Source of the DNA: a bacterium
Lineage (GTDB): Bacteria > Bacillota > Clostridia > Christensenellales > CAG-138
DNA: 64,000 nucleotides
NCBI GenBank assembly: GCA_022778545.1
Contig: JALFDW010000010.1
Coordinates: 62,001-126,000 of the forward strand
Reading direction: 5' to 3'
How positions within the stretch are numbered: position 1 is the first letter of the stretch; every line of letters begins with the position of its first letter. The position numbers were made by a program, and so were the translations under genes. Under the pieces are notes generated by a model. The model was not told the origin of the DNA and did no database searches. It worked only from the letters and a program-made list of their open reading frames with translations. Positions 50,343-58,651 of the stretch are shown piece after piece.

Positions 50343-51431
50343 TTACACGTTAAAGCGGAACACCACGATGTCGCCGTCCTGCATGACGTATTCTTTTCCT
50401 TCGGAGCGGATGAGCCCCTTTTCCTTGCAGGCCTGCATGCTGCCGTGCTCCATGAGTGTATCGTAGGAGACGACCTCCGCCCGGATGAAGCCGCGCTCGA
50501 AATCCGTGTGGATCTTGCCCGCGGCCTGCGGCGCTTTCGTGCCGCGCTCGATCGTCCATGCGCGGACCTCCTTGGGACCCGCCGTCAGGTAGCTGATGAG
50601 GCCGAGCAGCTTGTAGCATGCTTTCACGAGCTTGTCGAGGCCGCTTTCGCCGATGCCGAGCTCCTCGATGAACGCCTGCTTTTCCTCCGGCGAAAGCTCC
50701 GCGATTTCTTCCTCCACCTTGGCGCAGATGGTGAGCGCTTCCGCGCCTTCGGCCTTTGCGGCGGCATAGAGCTTGTCCACGAGCGGGTTCTCCTGGCCGA
50801 TCTCATCCTCGCTGATGTTGGCAACGTAGATGACGGGCTTCGTCGTAAGCAGGAACATCGCCTTCACGGCCGCCTGCTCATCCTCGTCAAGCTCCATGGT
50901 GCGCACGGGCTTGCCCGCTTCGAGGTGCGCCTTGATGCGGTCGCAGAGCGCGGCCTCCGCGAGGAACTGCTTGTCACCGCCCTTTCCGTTTTTGCGCGCC
51001 CGTTCCGCGCGGCGCTCGATGGTCTCAAGGTCGGCAAAAATCAGCTCCAGGTTGATCGTCTCCATGTCGCGCACGGGATCGACCGAGCCGTCCACATGCA
51101 CGATGTTTTCATCTTCAAAGCAGCGCACCACATGCACGATGGCATCCACCTCGCGGATGTGGGAAAGGAACTTGTTGCCGAGGCCTTCGCCTTTGTATGC
51201 GCCGCGCACAAGGCCGGCGATATCCACGAATTCGATGGTCGTGGGCGTGAGCTTTTCCGGGTTGTGCATCTTTGCAAGCACGTTGAGCCGCTCGTCCGGC
51301 ACGGGGACGACGCCCACGTTTGGTTCGATGGTGCAGAACGGGTAATTGGCGGCCTGTGCGCCCGCCTGGGTAATGGCGTTGAACAGCGTGCTCTTGCCAA
51401 CGTTGGGGAGTCCGACGACGCCGAGCTTCAT
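50343..51431 (-). CDS. ychF: Ribosome-associated ATPase YchF (Obg family)
   Basis: A 362-residue P-loop protein: G1 GLPNVGKST at 7-15, Switch region YPFCTIEPNVG, G3 DIAGLVRGAYKGEGLGN. The G4 site reads N-I-S-E instead of NKxD, the known reason YchF prefers ATP. The C-terminal TGS-like domain (about 280-362) ends in a VFRFNV strand. It binds ribosomes and modulates oxidative stress responses in other bacteria. It is transcribed alone, divergent from tilS. Confidence 0.95.
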   Translation of the reverse strand: MKLGVVGLPNVGKSTLFNAITQAGAQAANYPFCTIEPNVGVVPVPDERLNVLAKMHNPEKLTPTTIEFVDIAGLVRGAYKGEGLGNKFLSHIREVDAIVHVVRCFEDENIVHVDGSVDPVRDMETINLELIFADLETIERRAERARKNGKGGDKQFLAEAALCDRIKAHLEAGKPVRTMELDEDEQAAVKAMFLLTTKPVIYVANISEDEIGQENPLVDKLYAAAKAEGAEALTICAKVEEEIAELSPEEKQAFIEELGIGESGLDKLVKACYKLLGLISYLTAGPKEVRAWTIERGTKAPQAAGKIHTDFERGFIRAEVVSYDTLMEHGSMQACKEKGLIRSEGKEYVMQDGDIVVFRFNV

Positions 51432-51519
51432 GGACAGATTCTCCTTTGCAGATCCGGTAAACGGATGATGTTTTTCATAAAGTTATGGTCAATCATTATT
51501 ATAGGTTCGCGCGCTTCCC

Positions 51520-51548
51520 TTGTCAAACGGCGGTACAAACGATATACT
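51520..51548 (+). promoter_or_regulatory. Promoter of tilS-hpt
   Basis: TTGTCA, 17 bases and TATACT, about 57 bases before the chosen ATG. Confidence 0.7.
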
Positions 51549-51604
51549 TAGCATAACCATAACAACATGCGCGGGACATCATGGCTTTGGGCGCGGAGGT
51601 GCAT

Positions 51605-52966
51605 ATGCGGCAGCGCGTTGCGGATTTTATCGCACAGCATGATCTGCTGCGGGCGGGAGCGTCTGCAGTGGTCGGCGTGAGCGGCGGGGCGGATTCCGTC
51701 GCCCTTCTGCACATGCTCGCTGCGCTTGCGCCTTCCATGGGCTTTACAGTCTATGCTGCGCACTTCAACCACGGCATCCGCGGCGCGGCGGCGGATGCGG
51801 ATGAAGCGTTCGTGCAGCGCCTTTGCGCGCGGTTCGGCGTGCCGCTTTTCTGCGGGCGGGCGGATGTGCCCTCCCTTGCGGAGAGCTGCGGGCAAACGCT
51901 GGAGCAGGCTGCCCGCGAGGTGCGCTATGCGTTCCTGGAAGAAGCGCGCACACACTTTGGCGCGGATGTTATCGCCGTTGCGCACCACATGGACGATCAG
52001 GCCGAAACGCTGCTGCTGCACCTTGTGCGCGGCGCGGGGCTTGCCGGGCTTGTGGGCATGAAGCCCCGGCGCGGACGGGTGATCCGCCCGCTGCTGCCGC
52101 TTCGCCGCAGCGAGATCGAAGCTTATCTTTCGCAGGAGGGACTCTCCTTCCGCACGGATGAAACGAACCTTCTCAGGGATGGTACCCGCAACCGCATCCG
52201 GCTGGATGTGCTGCCTTACCTTGCGGAACATGTGAATCCTGCTGTCGTGCCGGCGCTGTACGCTGCATCGGAACTGCTGGCGCAGGATGAGGCATATCTG
52301 TGCGAAGCAGCAGGACAGGGGCTTCTCTCGGCGCAGCGGGGCGAAAACGCTTATGACCGGGCGGCGCTTGCGGCGCTCCCTCCGGCGCTGCTGGGGCGGG
52401 CGGTGCGCATGGCGCTTGCGGCGGCGGGTGCTGAGAAGGACATCGAACGCACGCATGTAGAACAGGTGATTGCTCTCCTGCAGGGGCGCACAGGCGCGCG
52501 GCTGCATCTGCCGGGCGTGGATGTTTGGACGGATTATGCGCTCCTTTGCGTCGGCAGGCTGCCGGAGGAAGCGCCCGAACCGTTTGAGGTTCCGCTCGTG
52601 CGCGCGGGGGAAACGTGTACGGAAAAAGGCGTGTTCCTGGCGGAGGAAGTGCCGCCGGAGCGCTTTGTGCGGGATCCCTTCATCGCCTGCTTCGACCTTG
52701 ATAAGCTGCCCGCGGAGGGGCTCTCCGTGCGCTCCCGCAGGCCGGGGGACCGCTTCTTTCCCCTGAACGCGCCGGGCAGGCGCAAGCTCAAGGAATTCTT
52801 CATCGACAGGAAAGTGCCGCGTGCGGAGCGGGAGGTGCCGCTGATCGCCTGCGGGCAGGAGATCCTGTTCGTGCCGGGCTTTTCCGTTGCGGACACGGTG
52901 AAGGTGGATGAAAAAACCGCGCGCATCCTGCGCGTGACTTATATTCCCCGCACGGATGCGGAATAA
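51605..52966 (+). CDS. tilS: tRNA(Ile)-lysidine synthetase
   Basis: It modifies C34 of tRNA-Ile(CAU) to lysidine so that it reads AUA. The PP-loop SGGADS is at 26-31; AHFNHGIRG, AHHMDDQAETLLLHLVRG and RPLLPLRRSEIEAYL follow. A C-terminal domain with RSRRPGDRFFPL and KKLKE-like residues binds the tRNA. I start at ATG 51605, just after GCGGAGG, and not at 51581. Length 453. It forms the usual pair with hpt, 33 bases on. Confidence 0.94.
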   Translation: MRQRVADFIAQHDLLRAGASAVVGVSGGADSVALLHMLAALAPSMGFTVYAAHFNHGIRGAAADADEAFVQRLCARFGVPLFCGRADVPSLAESCGQTLEQAAREVRYAFLEEARTHFGADVIAVAHHMDDQAETLLLHLVRGAGLAGLVGMKPRRGRVIRPLLPLRRSEIEAYLSQEGLSFRTDETNLLRDGTRNRIRLDVLPYLAEHVNPAVVPALYAASELLAQDEAYLCEAAGQGLLSAQRGENAYDRAALAALPPALLGRAVRMALAAAGAEKDIERTHVEQVIALLQGRTGARLHLPGVDVWTDYALLCVGRLPEEAPEPFEVPLVRAGETCTEKGVFLAEEVPPERFVRDPFIACFDLDKLPAEGLSVRSRRPGDRFFPLNAPGRRKLKEFFIDRKVPRAEREVPLIACGQEILFVPGFSVADTVKVDEKTARILRVTYIPRTDAE

Positions 52967-52999
52967 ATTCAGTTCCATTTCATTTTCAGGGAGGATTTT

Positions 53000-53545
53000 A
53001 TGGCAGAAAAGACCGACATGAACAAAAGCATCAGCAAGGTGCTCGTGAGCGAGGAGCAGCTCCGCGCGCGCATTGCGGAAATGGGCGCGCAGCTTTCGGA
53101 GGATTATGAGGGCAAGAACGTGATCCTCGTGTGCATCCTGAAGGGCGCGGTGCATTTCTTCTCCGACCTTTCGCGCGCAATGACCTGCCACATGGAGATG
53201 GACTTCATGTCGATCTCAAGCTATGGCAACGGCCGCAAGACCTCCGGCATCGTGCGCATCGCAAAAGATATGGATACGGACATCACCGGCCGGCATGTGC
53301 TCATCGTGGAGGACATCATGGACAGCGGCCTGACGCTGAGCTACCTCACGAAGATCCTTTGGGAACGCAAGCCCGCTTCGCTCAAGATCGCCTGCCTGCT
53401 GGACAAGCCCTCCCGCCGCGAGTGCGATATTACGCCGGATTACTGCGGCTTCGTCATCCCCAACGAGTTCGTGTTGGGTTACGGCCTCGATTACGATGGC
53501 TATTACCGCAACCTGCCCTATGTGGGTGTGTATAAGACGGAGTAA
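53000..53545 (+). CDS. hpt: Hypoxanthine phosphoribosyltransferase
   Basis: It salvages hypoxanthine (and guanine) with PRPP to IMP/GMP. The PRPP-binding motif is VLIVEDIMDSGLTL; LVCILKGAVHFFSDLSR and the flexible-loop MSISSYGNG are diagnostic. 181 residues, GGGAGG start. With adenine and guanine deaminases in this window it makes purine salvage and degradation meet at hypoxanthine and xanthine. Confidence 0.95.
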   Translation: MAEKTDMNKSISKVLVSEEQLRARIAEMGAQLSEDYEGKNVILVCILKGAVHFFSDLSRAMTCHMEMDFMSISSYGNGRKTSGIVRIAKDMDTDITGRHVLIVEDIMDSGLTLSYLTKILWERKPASLKIACLLDKPSRRECDITPDYCGFVIPNEFVLGYGLDYDGYYRNLPYVGVYKTE

Positions 53546-53559
53546 CTCTGTGAGACGCA

Positions 53560-53586
53560 GGGGACGGGGAACCCCCGTCCCTTTTT
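53560..53586 (+). terminator. Terminator of tilS-hpt
   Basis: GGGACGGGG-aac-CCCCGTCCC and TTTTT. Confidence 0.85.
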
Positions 53587-53709
53587 GAATGCGGTGCCAA
53601 AAGATGTAAGGATTGCCCTTCTGCATTTGACGGCAGCGCATATTTGTCAATGCAAAATGTGGATGGGGTATGCCGGCCATCCGAAAGAAATTAGAAAGGC
53701 AAGGCGAAC

Positions 53710-54204
53710 ATGAAAAAGCTATACCTGATCGGCGGGCCGATGGGCGTAGGCAAAACGGCCGCCTGCCGGGAGCTGAAACGGATGCTGCCGAACAGCGTGT
53801 TCCTCGATGGGGACTGGTGCTGGGATGCGAACCCGTTTCAGGTGACGGAGGAAACAAAGACGATGGTGATGGACAACATCTGCCACCTGCTCGGCAATTT
53901 TCTCCGCTGCACGGCATATACGCATGTGATCTTCTGCTGGGTGATGCACGAGCAGAGCATCGTGGACGAGATCCTGCGCCGCCTGCCTCTTGCGGACTGC
54001 GAAGTGAAGGCGGTGTCCCTTCTTGCCGATGCGCAGACCCTGCGGGCAAGGCTTGCGGAGGATGTCCGGCAGGGGGCGCGCAGGGCGGATGTCATCGAGC
54101 GGAGCCTTGCGCGGCTGCCGCTGTATTCGCGCCTGAATACGCTTAAAATCGATACGACAGGGAAAAGCCCCCTGGATGTTGCGGCGGAAATTGCCGCGCT
54201 GTAA
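53710..54204 (+). CDS. P-loop nucleotide kinase-like protein
   Basis: A 164-residue cytoplasmic protein with Walker A GGPMGVGKT at about 8-16 and an FLDGDWCWD segment near 30-38, which may be the substrate-binding acidic part. Later R-rich segments (RARLAEDVRQGARR) fit a LID region. It resembles small AAA-type or shikimate/gluconate-kinase-fold proteins of Clostridia. The substrate is unknown. It stands between two terminators or gene ends without operon partners. Confidence 0.72.
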   Translation: MKKLYLIGGPMGVGKTAACRELKRMLPNSVFLDGDWCWDANPFQVTEETKTMVMDNICHLLGNFLRCTAYTHVIFCWVMHEQSIVDEILRRLPLADCEVKAVSLLADAQTLRARLAEDVRQGARRADVIERSLARLPLYSRLNTLKIDTTGKSPLDVAAEIAAL

Positions 54205-54228
54205 ATCTTCCGGCGTCCATGCAGCGGG

Positions 54229-54627
54229 TCAGCAGAACCGCTGCTTTAATTTGCGTATGTTTTCCGCAATCGCTTCAATGGTCTTTTCAAATTCGGAATC
54301 GCTTTTGCCCGTCGGATCATCCAATCCCCAATCCTCCCTGTGCCGGCACGGAAGATGGGGGCACTGAACATTGCAGCCCATCGTAACAACGATGTCAACG
54401 GGGGGAAGCTCCTCCAGCAGTTTTGAATACTGCGTTTTTTCCATGTCGATGCCATACCGGGCTTTCATGATGCGAACGGCATCCCGGTTGATCTCAGGCT
54501 TCGTTTCCGTTCCGGCCGAATAGCAGTCAAACACGTCGGAGGCAAGGTGCTTTCCCAGGGCCTCCGCGATCTGGCTGCGGCAGGAATTGTGGACGCAAAT
54601 GAAGGCAACTTTTAATTTCGGGCGCAT
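54229..54627 (-). CDS. arsC: Arsenate reductase of the thioredoxin-coupled (LMW-phosphatase-fold) type
   Basis: 132 residues. The phosphate loop CVHNSCR spans C11-R17, and D103/D104 in GLDDPTGK supplies the acid. C85 and C89 in GCNVQC occupy the places of the shuttle cysteines of Staphylococcus ArsC. It would reduce arsenate to arsenite with thioredoxin. No ars regulator or pump is adjacent, so a plain tyrosine phosphatase role cannot be excluded. Confidence 0.85.
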   Translation of the reverse strand: MRPKLKVAFICVHNSCRSQIAEALGKHLASDVFDCYSAGTETKPEINRDAVRIMKARYGIDMEKTQYSKLLEELPPVDIVVTMGCNVQCPHLPCRHREDWGLDDPTGKSDSEFEKTIEAIAENIRKLKQRFC

Positions 54628-54639
54628 GTGGTTCCTTCC

Positions 54640-56382
54640 TTACGCATTATGCCGGATAAGCGTGCCCGTCGCCGTGGGCGCGGTGAAATCCCGCAGCGTA
54701 GAGCCAAGATTTTCCCGCTGTGCGGCGGTCAGGAGGCGCTTGAGGTAGCCGATGTCCGGCGCGCCGACGAGCTGGAACAGCATCTGCGTGACGCGGCCGA
54801 GCTCCGGCAGTTCATCAAAGGTGAGGGAAAGCACGCCGTCCGCAAGGGTGAAGCGGAACACGCGGGTATCCGGCGTTTCGATGAGCGAAGCGATCACCGT
54901 GAGCTTGATGTGCTCCTCCGTGTGCTCCCATACTGCGCGCGCGCCGATTTTCTGCCATTCGCCGCGCATGGCAATGCGCCCATAGCGCAGAGAACCATCC
55001 GCATTGAGCGCGATGCGGTTGCATTCCGCGTATTCATAAAACAGGATATCGAGGCCGTAATCCGTCTTTTCAAAGCGGACCATGTCAGTGCCCATGGTGT
55101 AGTTCCCGTGCACGGCCTGAATTGTCAGCGGGAACACGCCGCCCGTGTTGGCGCAAAGGCGGTATTCCCGGCCATGGAGCAGCGCTGCGATCGCGCGGAA
55201 CTGCGCTTCGTCCGTGCCGAGCGGCTCCTTGAGCGTAGGCGTGAAATGCAGGCCTTTGCAGGTATGCATAAGCGCGGCATGTGCTGCCGCGTCCTCGGGC
55301 AGAGGCTCCGGGGATGCGCCCTCAAAGCAGGCGCTGATGTGTTCGGTAAGCGTTCCCTGCGCGAAAAGGTTTGCGCTGCCGCTGAACACGGCCACCACCG
55401 CGTCGTATTTCGGGATCATGACTACATACTGCCCGAACGCGCCGTTGAACTGATAGCCGCCCTCGTCGTCGCTCATCCAGATCTGGTAGCCGTAGCCGTG
55501 CTTCATTTCGCCGTGCGGCGTTTCGATCTGCCGGCGCGTGGCAGCGTCGGCCCAGGCTTCGCTGAAGATGCGCTTTCCTTCCCACATGCCGCGGTTGAGG
55601 TAAAGCTGGCCCAGCTTGGCCGCGTCCTCAAGTGTCAGCGAAAGCCCCCAGCCGCCCTTTTCTACGCCCTGCGGGCAGGTTTCCCACTGGAACCGTTCGA
55701 TGCCGAGCGGCGCGAACAGCCGCGGGCGGAGGTATTCCACAAGCGTCTGCCCCGTGCGCCGTGCGAGGATGGCCGCAAGCATGTAGGTGTTGAGCGAATT
55801 GTATTCAAACGCCGTGCCCGGCTCGAACTTCGGCAGGGATTCGAGAAACATTTTCGCCCAGTTTTCATCGAGCATGGAGCCGATCTCGTTGAAGCGGCAG
55901 CCCGTGCTCATCGTGAGCAGGTGGCGCACGGTCATGTTCCGGATGACCTTCGCCTGCGTGGGGCTCACAAGGTCGGAAAAAATGTCCGTGAGCCGTTCGT
56001 CGAGGGAGAGCAGCCCCTCATCCACCGCGATGCCAATGGCCGTGCCGGTAACGCTTTTGCTCATGGAATAGAGCATGTGCGGCACATCCAGCCGGTAAGG
56101 CGCCCACGCGCCCTCCGCGATGATCTTCCCGTGGCGCATCACGAGCACGGCGTGCGCGGCGATGGAATCCGCCTCTTTGGAAACCGCTTCATAAAACTGC
56201 CGTACCGCTTCGGAACGGATCCCCTCAGCCTCCGGCGTGCTGCGGGGCAGCGGCTTCGGGCTCTGTGCCTCCGGCAGCGCGCGCTTCTGCAGCGCATAGC
56301 CGTAGGAAGGCACGTTCTTGAGGTCGTGCTTGAGGAATTTCAGCATCAGCTCAATGCTGCGCATCTGAATGGCGATGTCCAT
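54640..56382 (-). CDS. Serine hydrolase of the beta-lactamase/PBP4* fold
   Basis: A 580-residue protein without a signal peptide. The beta-lactamase-fold domain (about 45-370) has S-M-S-K (catalytic Ser and Lys, near residue 106), YNSLN as the tyrosine motif and GYGYQIW farther on. The C-terminal 200 residues are beta-rich and resemble the extra domain of esterase or DUF-containing members. Likely an esterase or peptidase acting inside the cell. The start is uncertain: ATG 56382 or TTG 56391, both with weak ribosome sites. Confidence 0.8.
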   Translation of the reverse strand: MDIAIQMRSIELMLKFLKHDLKNVPSYGYALQKRALPEAQSPKPLPRSTPEAEGIRSEAVRQFYEAVSKEADSIAAHAVLVMRHGKIIAEGAWAPYRLDVPHMLYSMSKSVTGTAIGIAVDEGLLSLDERLTDIFSDLVSPTQAKVIRNMTVRHLLTMSTGCRFNEIGSMLDENWAKMFLESLPKFEPGTAFEYNSLNTYMLAAILARRTGQTLVEYLRPRLFAPLGIERFQWETCPQGVEKGGWGLSLTLEDAAKLGQLYLNRGMWEGKRIFSEAWADAATRRQIETPHGEMKHGYGYQIWMSDDEGGYQFNGAFGQYVVMIPKYDAVVAVFSGSANLFAQGTLTEHISACFEGASPEPLPEDAAAHAALMHTCKGLHFTPTLKEPLGTDEAQFRAIAALLHGREYRLCANTGGVFPLTIQAVHGNYTMGTDMVRFEKTDYGLDILFYEYAECNRIALNADGSLRYGRIAMRGEWQKIGARAVWEHTEEHIKLTVIASLIETPDTRVFRFTLADGVLSLTFDELPELGRVTQMLFQLVGAPDIGYLKRLLTAAQRENLGSTLRDFTAPTATGTLIRHNA

Positions 56383-56447
56383 ATCAATCAAAACGCTCCA
56401 TGAAAAATATCTTAGCCTGTCTCTTTCATTTTAACATGCTTTCCAAA

Positions 56448-56472
56448 AACGGCAAAGAGGGCTTGCGCCCTC
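56448..56472 (-). terminator. Hairpin after the DUF1292 gene
   Basis: GAGGGC-ttgc-GCCCTC with TTTGCCGTTTTT downstream on the minus strand. Confidence 0.6.
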
Positions 56473-56492
56473 CCTGCAGGTTACATAAAAGC

Positions 56493-56795
56493 TTATTTGT
56501 CGCAATCGCAGCCGCCTTCGCAGTCGCACTCCTCGGAGAGCAGTTCTTCGACGATCTCGGCGAGCGCGTCCATCTTGTCCTCATCCGCGGGCAGGAACTC
56601 TTCCATGTCGCCGTCCACGACGATCTTCATGATGTAGACCTCGGCGGCTTCCTCTTCATTCTCAGCCTCCGCGCTCAGGTCCATCAGCACGGCGTATTCC
56701 TGACCTTCGTACTCAAAGTATTCGATTACATCCAGCTCAAACTCGTTGCCTTCTTCATCGGTAAAGGTTACAACGTCTCTTTCTTCCATTTCCAT
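56493..56795 (-). CDS. DUF1292 family protein (YrzB-like)
   Basis: A 100-residue, very acidic protein: VVTFTDEEGNEFELDVIEYFEYEGQEYAVL is the DUF1292 core. It is followed by a C-terminal tail with Cys pairs (ECDCEGGCDCDK), possibly metal binding. The family is conserved in Firmicutes next to the yrrK-yrzL genes but has no assigned activity. Here it is alone. I start at the second Met (56795); the reading from 56819 begins in the likely ribosome-site region. Confidence 0.85.
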   Translation of the reverse strand: MEMEERDVVTFTDEEGNEFELDVIEYFEYEGQEYAVLMDLSAEAENEEEAAEVYIMKIVVDGDMEEFLPADEDKMDALAEIVEELLSEECDCEGGCDCDK

Positions 56796-56893
56796 CGGTG
56801 TTGACCGCCTTTCCTTCATTTGCCATTGGCCTCTTGATTGTACAATACATTTTGCCTGAGGGCAAGATAAAGTATTCCCGCGTGCGGCGGGGG

Positions 56894-58648
56894 TTATGCG
56901 AGGTCGAACTGGCTGCGGTAAAGCTCTGCGTAAAACCCGCCCTGCCGGAGCAGCGTTTCATGGTTGCCCTGTTCGATGATGTGCCCGTCCTTCATGACGA
57001 GGATCACGTCCGCCTCCCGGATGGTGGAGAGCCGGTGCGCGACGATGAAGCTCGTGCGCCCCTGCATCATGCGGGCGAAGGCTTCCTGAATTTTCAGCTC
57101 CGTGCGCGTGTCGATGGAGGAGGTTGCCTCGTCGAGAATCAGCATCGGCGGCAGGCAGAGCATGACGCGGGCGATGCAGAGGAGCTGCTTCTGCCCCTGC
57201 GAGAGCAGGCCGCCATCCTCGGTGACGACGGTATCATATCCCTCCGGCAGGCGCTTGATAAAACCGTGGGCGTGGGATGCCTTCGCCGCCTCGATGATCT
57301 CATCCTCCGCAGCATCCGGCCGGCCGAGCGCGATGTTTTCCCGGATCGTGCCTGCCTTGATCCACGTTTCCTGCAGCACCATGCCGAAGGAGGTGCGCAG
57401 GCTCCTGCGCGTAAGGGTGCGGACATCCCGCCCGTCCACGCGGATGGTGCCGCCGTCCACGTCGTAAAAGCGCATGAGCAGGTTGATGAGCGTGGTCTTT
57501 CCGCAGCCCGTCGGGCCGACGATCGCAACGCGCATGCCGCGCTTTGCCGCGACGGAAAGGTTCTCGATCAGCGGGCGCGCCGGGTCATAGGAGAAGCTGA
57601 CGTTTTCAAGCGCCACATCGCCGGAGACATCCGAAAGCGTTTCCGCGTTCGGGGCGTCCGGCTCCTCCGCGGGCGCGTCGATCAGCTCGAACACGCGCGC
57701 CGCGCAGGCGAGGGCGTTCTGCAGCTCCGTCACCACGCCGGAGATTTCGTTGAAGGGCTTGGTATACTGGTTGGCGTAGCTCAAAAAGCAGGAGAGGCCG
57801 CCCACCGTGATGCCCCCTGCGATGGCGGAAAATGCGCCCGTGACGCCCACCGCCGCGTATACGAGGCCGTTTACAAAGCGGGTGGAAGGGTTCGTGATGG
57901 AGGAGAAGAAGATCGCCCGCAGGGAGGCCTTCGAGAGCCGGTCGTTGATCTCGTCAAAGCGGCCGAGCAGGTTCTTTTCCTGGCCGAAGGCCTGCACGAC
58001 CTTCTGGTTTCCCGCCATTTCTTCGATGAGGGCAGTCTGTTCGCCGCGCGTTTCGGATTGCAGCTTGAACATGGCGTAGGTGCGCTTTGCGATGAACGCC
58101 GCCACAAAGAGGGAAACGGGGGTCACGAGCACCACGACAAGCGCGATGCGCCAGTTGAGCGAGAACATGAAGCCGAGCGTCCCCAAGATGGTGATCACGC
58201 CGGTGAAAAGCTGCGTGAAGCCCATGAGCAGCCCTTCCGAGAACTGATCCGCATCCGCGATGACGCGGCTTACGAGTTCGCCGTGGGAATGGGCGTCAAG
58301 ATACCGGAGCGGCAGGTGCTCGATGTGCGCAAACGCCGTGTCGCGCAGGCGCTGCACCGTGCCATAGGCGATGCGGTTGTTGCAGATGGAAAGCAGCCAC
58401 TGGGCGAGCGCGGTGAGCCCAACGACAGCCGCCATGCGTACAGCGAGCTTTGCTATGGCAGGGAAATCCACCTGCCCGGGCGCGACGACGTGGTCGACCG
58501 CATCGCCAACGAGGATGGGGAAATACAGCGTGAGTGCGACGGTGAGCGCCGCAAGCAGCAGGGAAAACGCCACGAGCCACCCATAGGGGCGGATGTAAGC
58601 GAGCACGCGGCGGAGCGTGCCGGCCTGTGCCTTGTTGTTCTGCTTCAT
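56894..58648 (-). CDS. ABC exporter half-subunit with canonical ATPase site
   Basis: A 584-residue multidrug-type half-transporter: six helices (about 20-310), ATPase domain (about 340-575) with GPTGCGKTT, LLSQGQKQ, LILDEATSSID and AHRLS. It pairs with the following subunit, whose catalytic Glu is replaced, so this one carries the complete Walker B. The start lies 3 bases after the partner's stop. Members such as LmrCD and TM287/288 export drugs; the substrate here is unknown. Confidence 0.9.
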   Translation of the reverse strand: MKQNNKAQAGTLRRVLAYIRPYGWLVAFSLLLAALTVALTLYFPILVGDAVDHVVAPGQVDFPAIAKLAVRMAAVVGLTALAQWLLSICNNRIAYGTVQRLRDTAFAHIEHLPLRYLDAHSHGELVSRVIADADQFSEGLLMGFTQLFTGVITILGTLGFMFSLNWRIALVVVLVTPVSLFVAAFIAKRTYAMFKLQSETRGEQTALIEEMAGNQKVVQAFGQEKNLLGRFDEINDRLSKASLRAIFFSSITNPSTRFVNGLVYAAVGVTGAFSAIAGGITVGGLSCFLSYANQYTKPFNEISGVVTELQNALACAARVFELIDAPAEEPDAPNAETLSDVSGDVALENVSFSYDPARPLIENLSVAAKRGMRVAIVGPTGCGKTTLINLLMRFYDVDGGTIRVDGRDVRTLTRRSLRTSFGMVLQETWIKAGTIRENIALGRPDAAEDEIIEAAKASHAHGFIKRLPEGYDTVVTEDGGLLSQGQKQLLCIARVMLCLPPMLILDEATSSIDTRTELKIQEAFARMMQGRTSFIVAHRLSTIREADVILVMKDGHIIEQGNHETLLRQGGFYAELYRSQFDLA

Positions 58649-58651
58649 CGC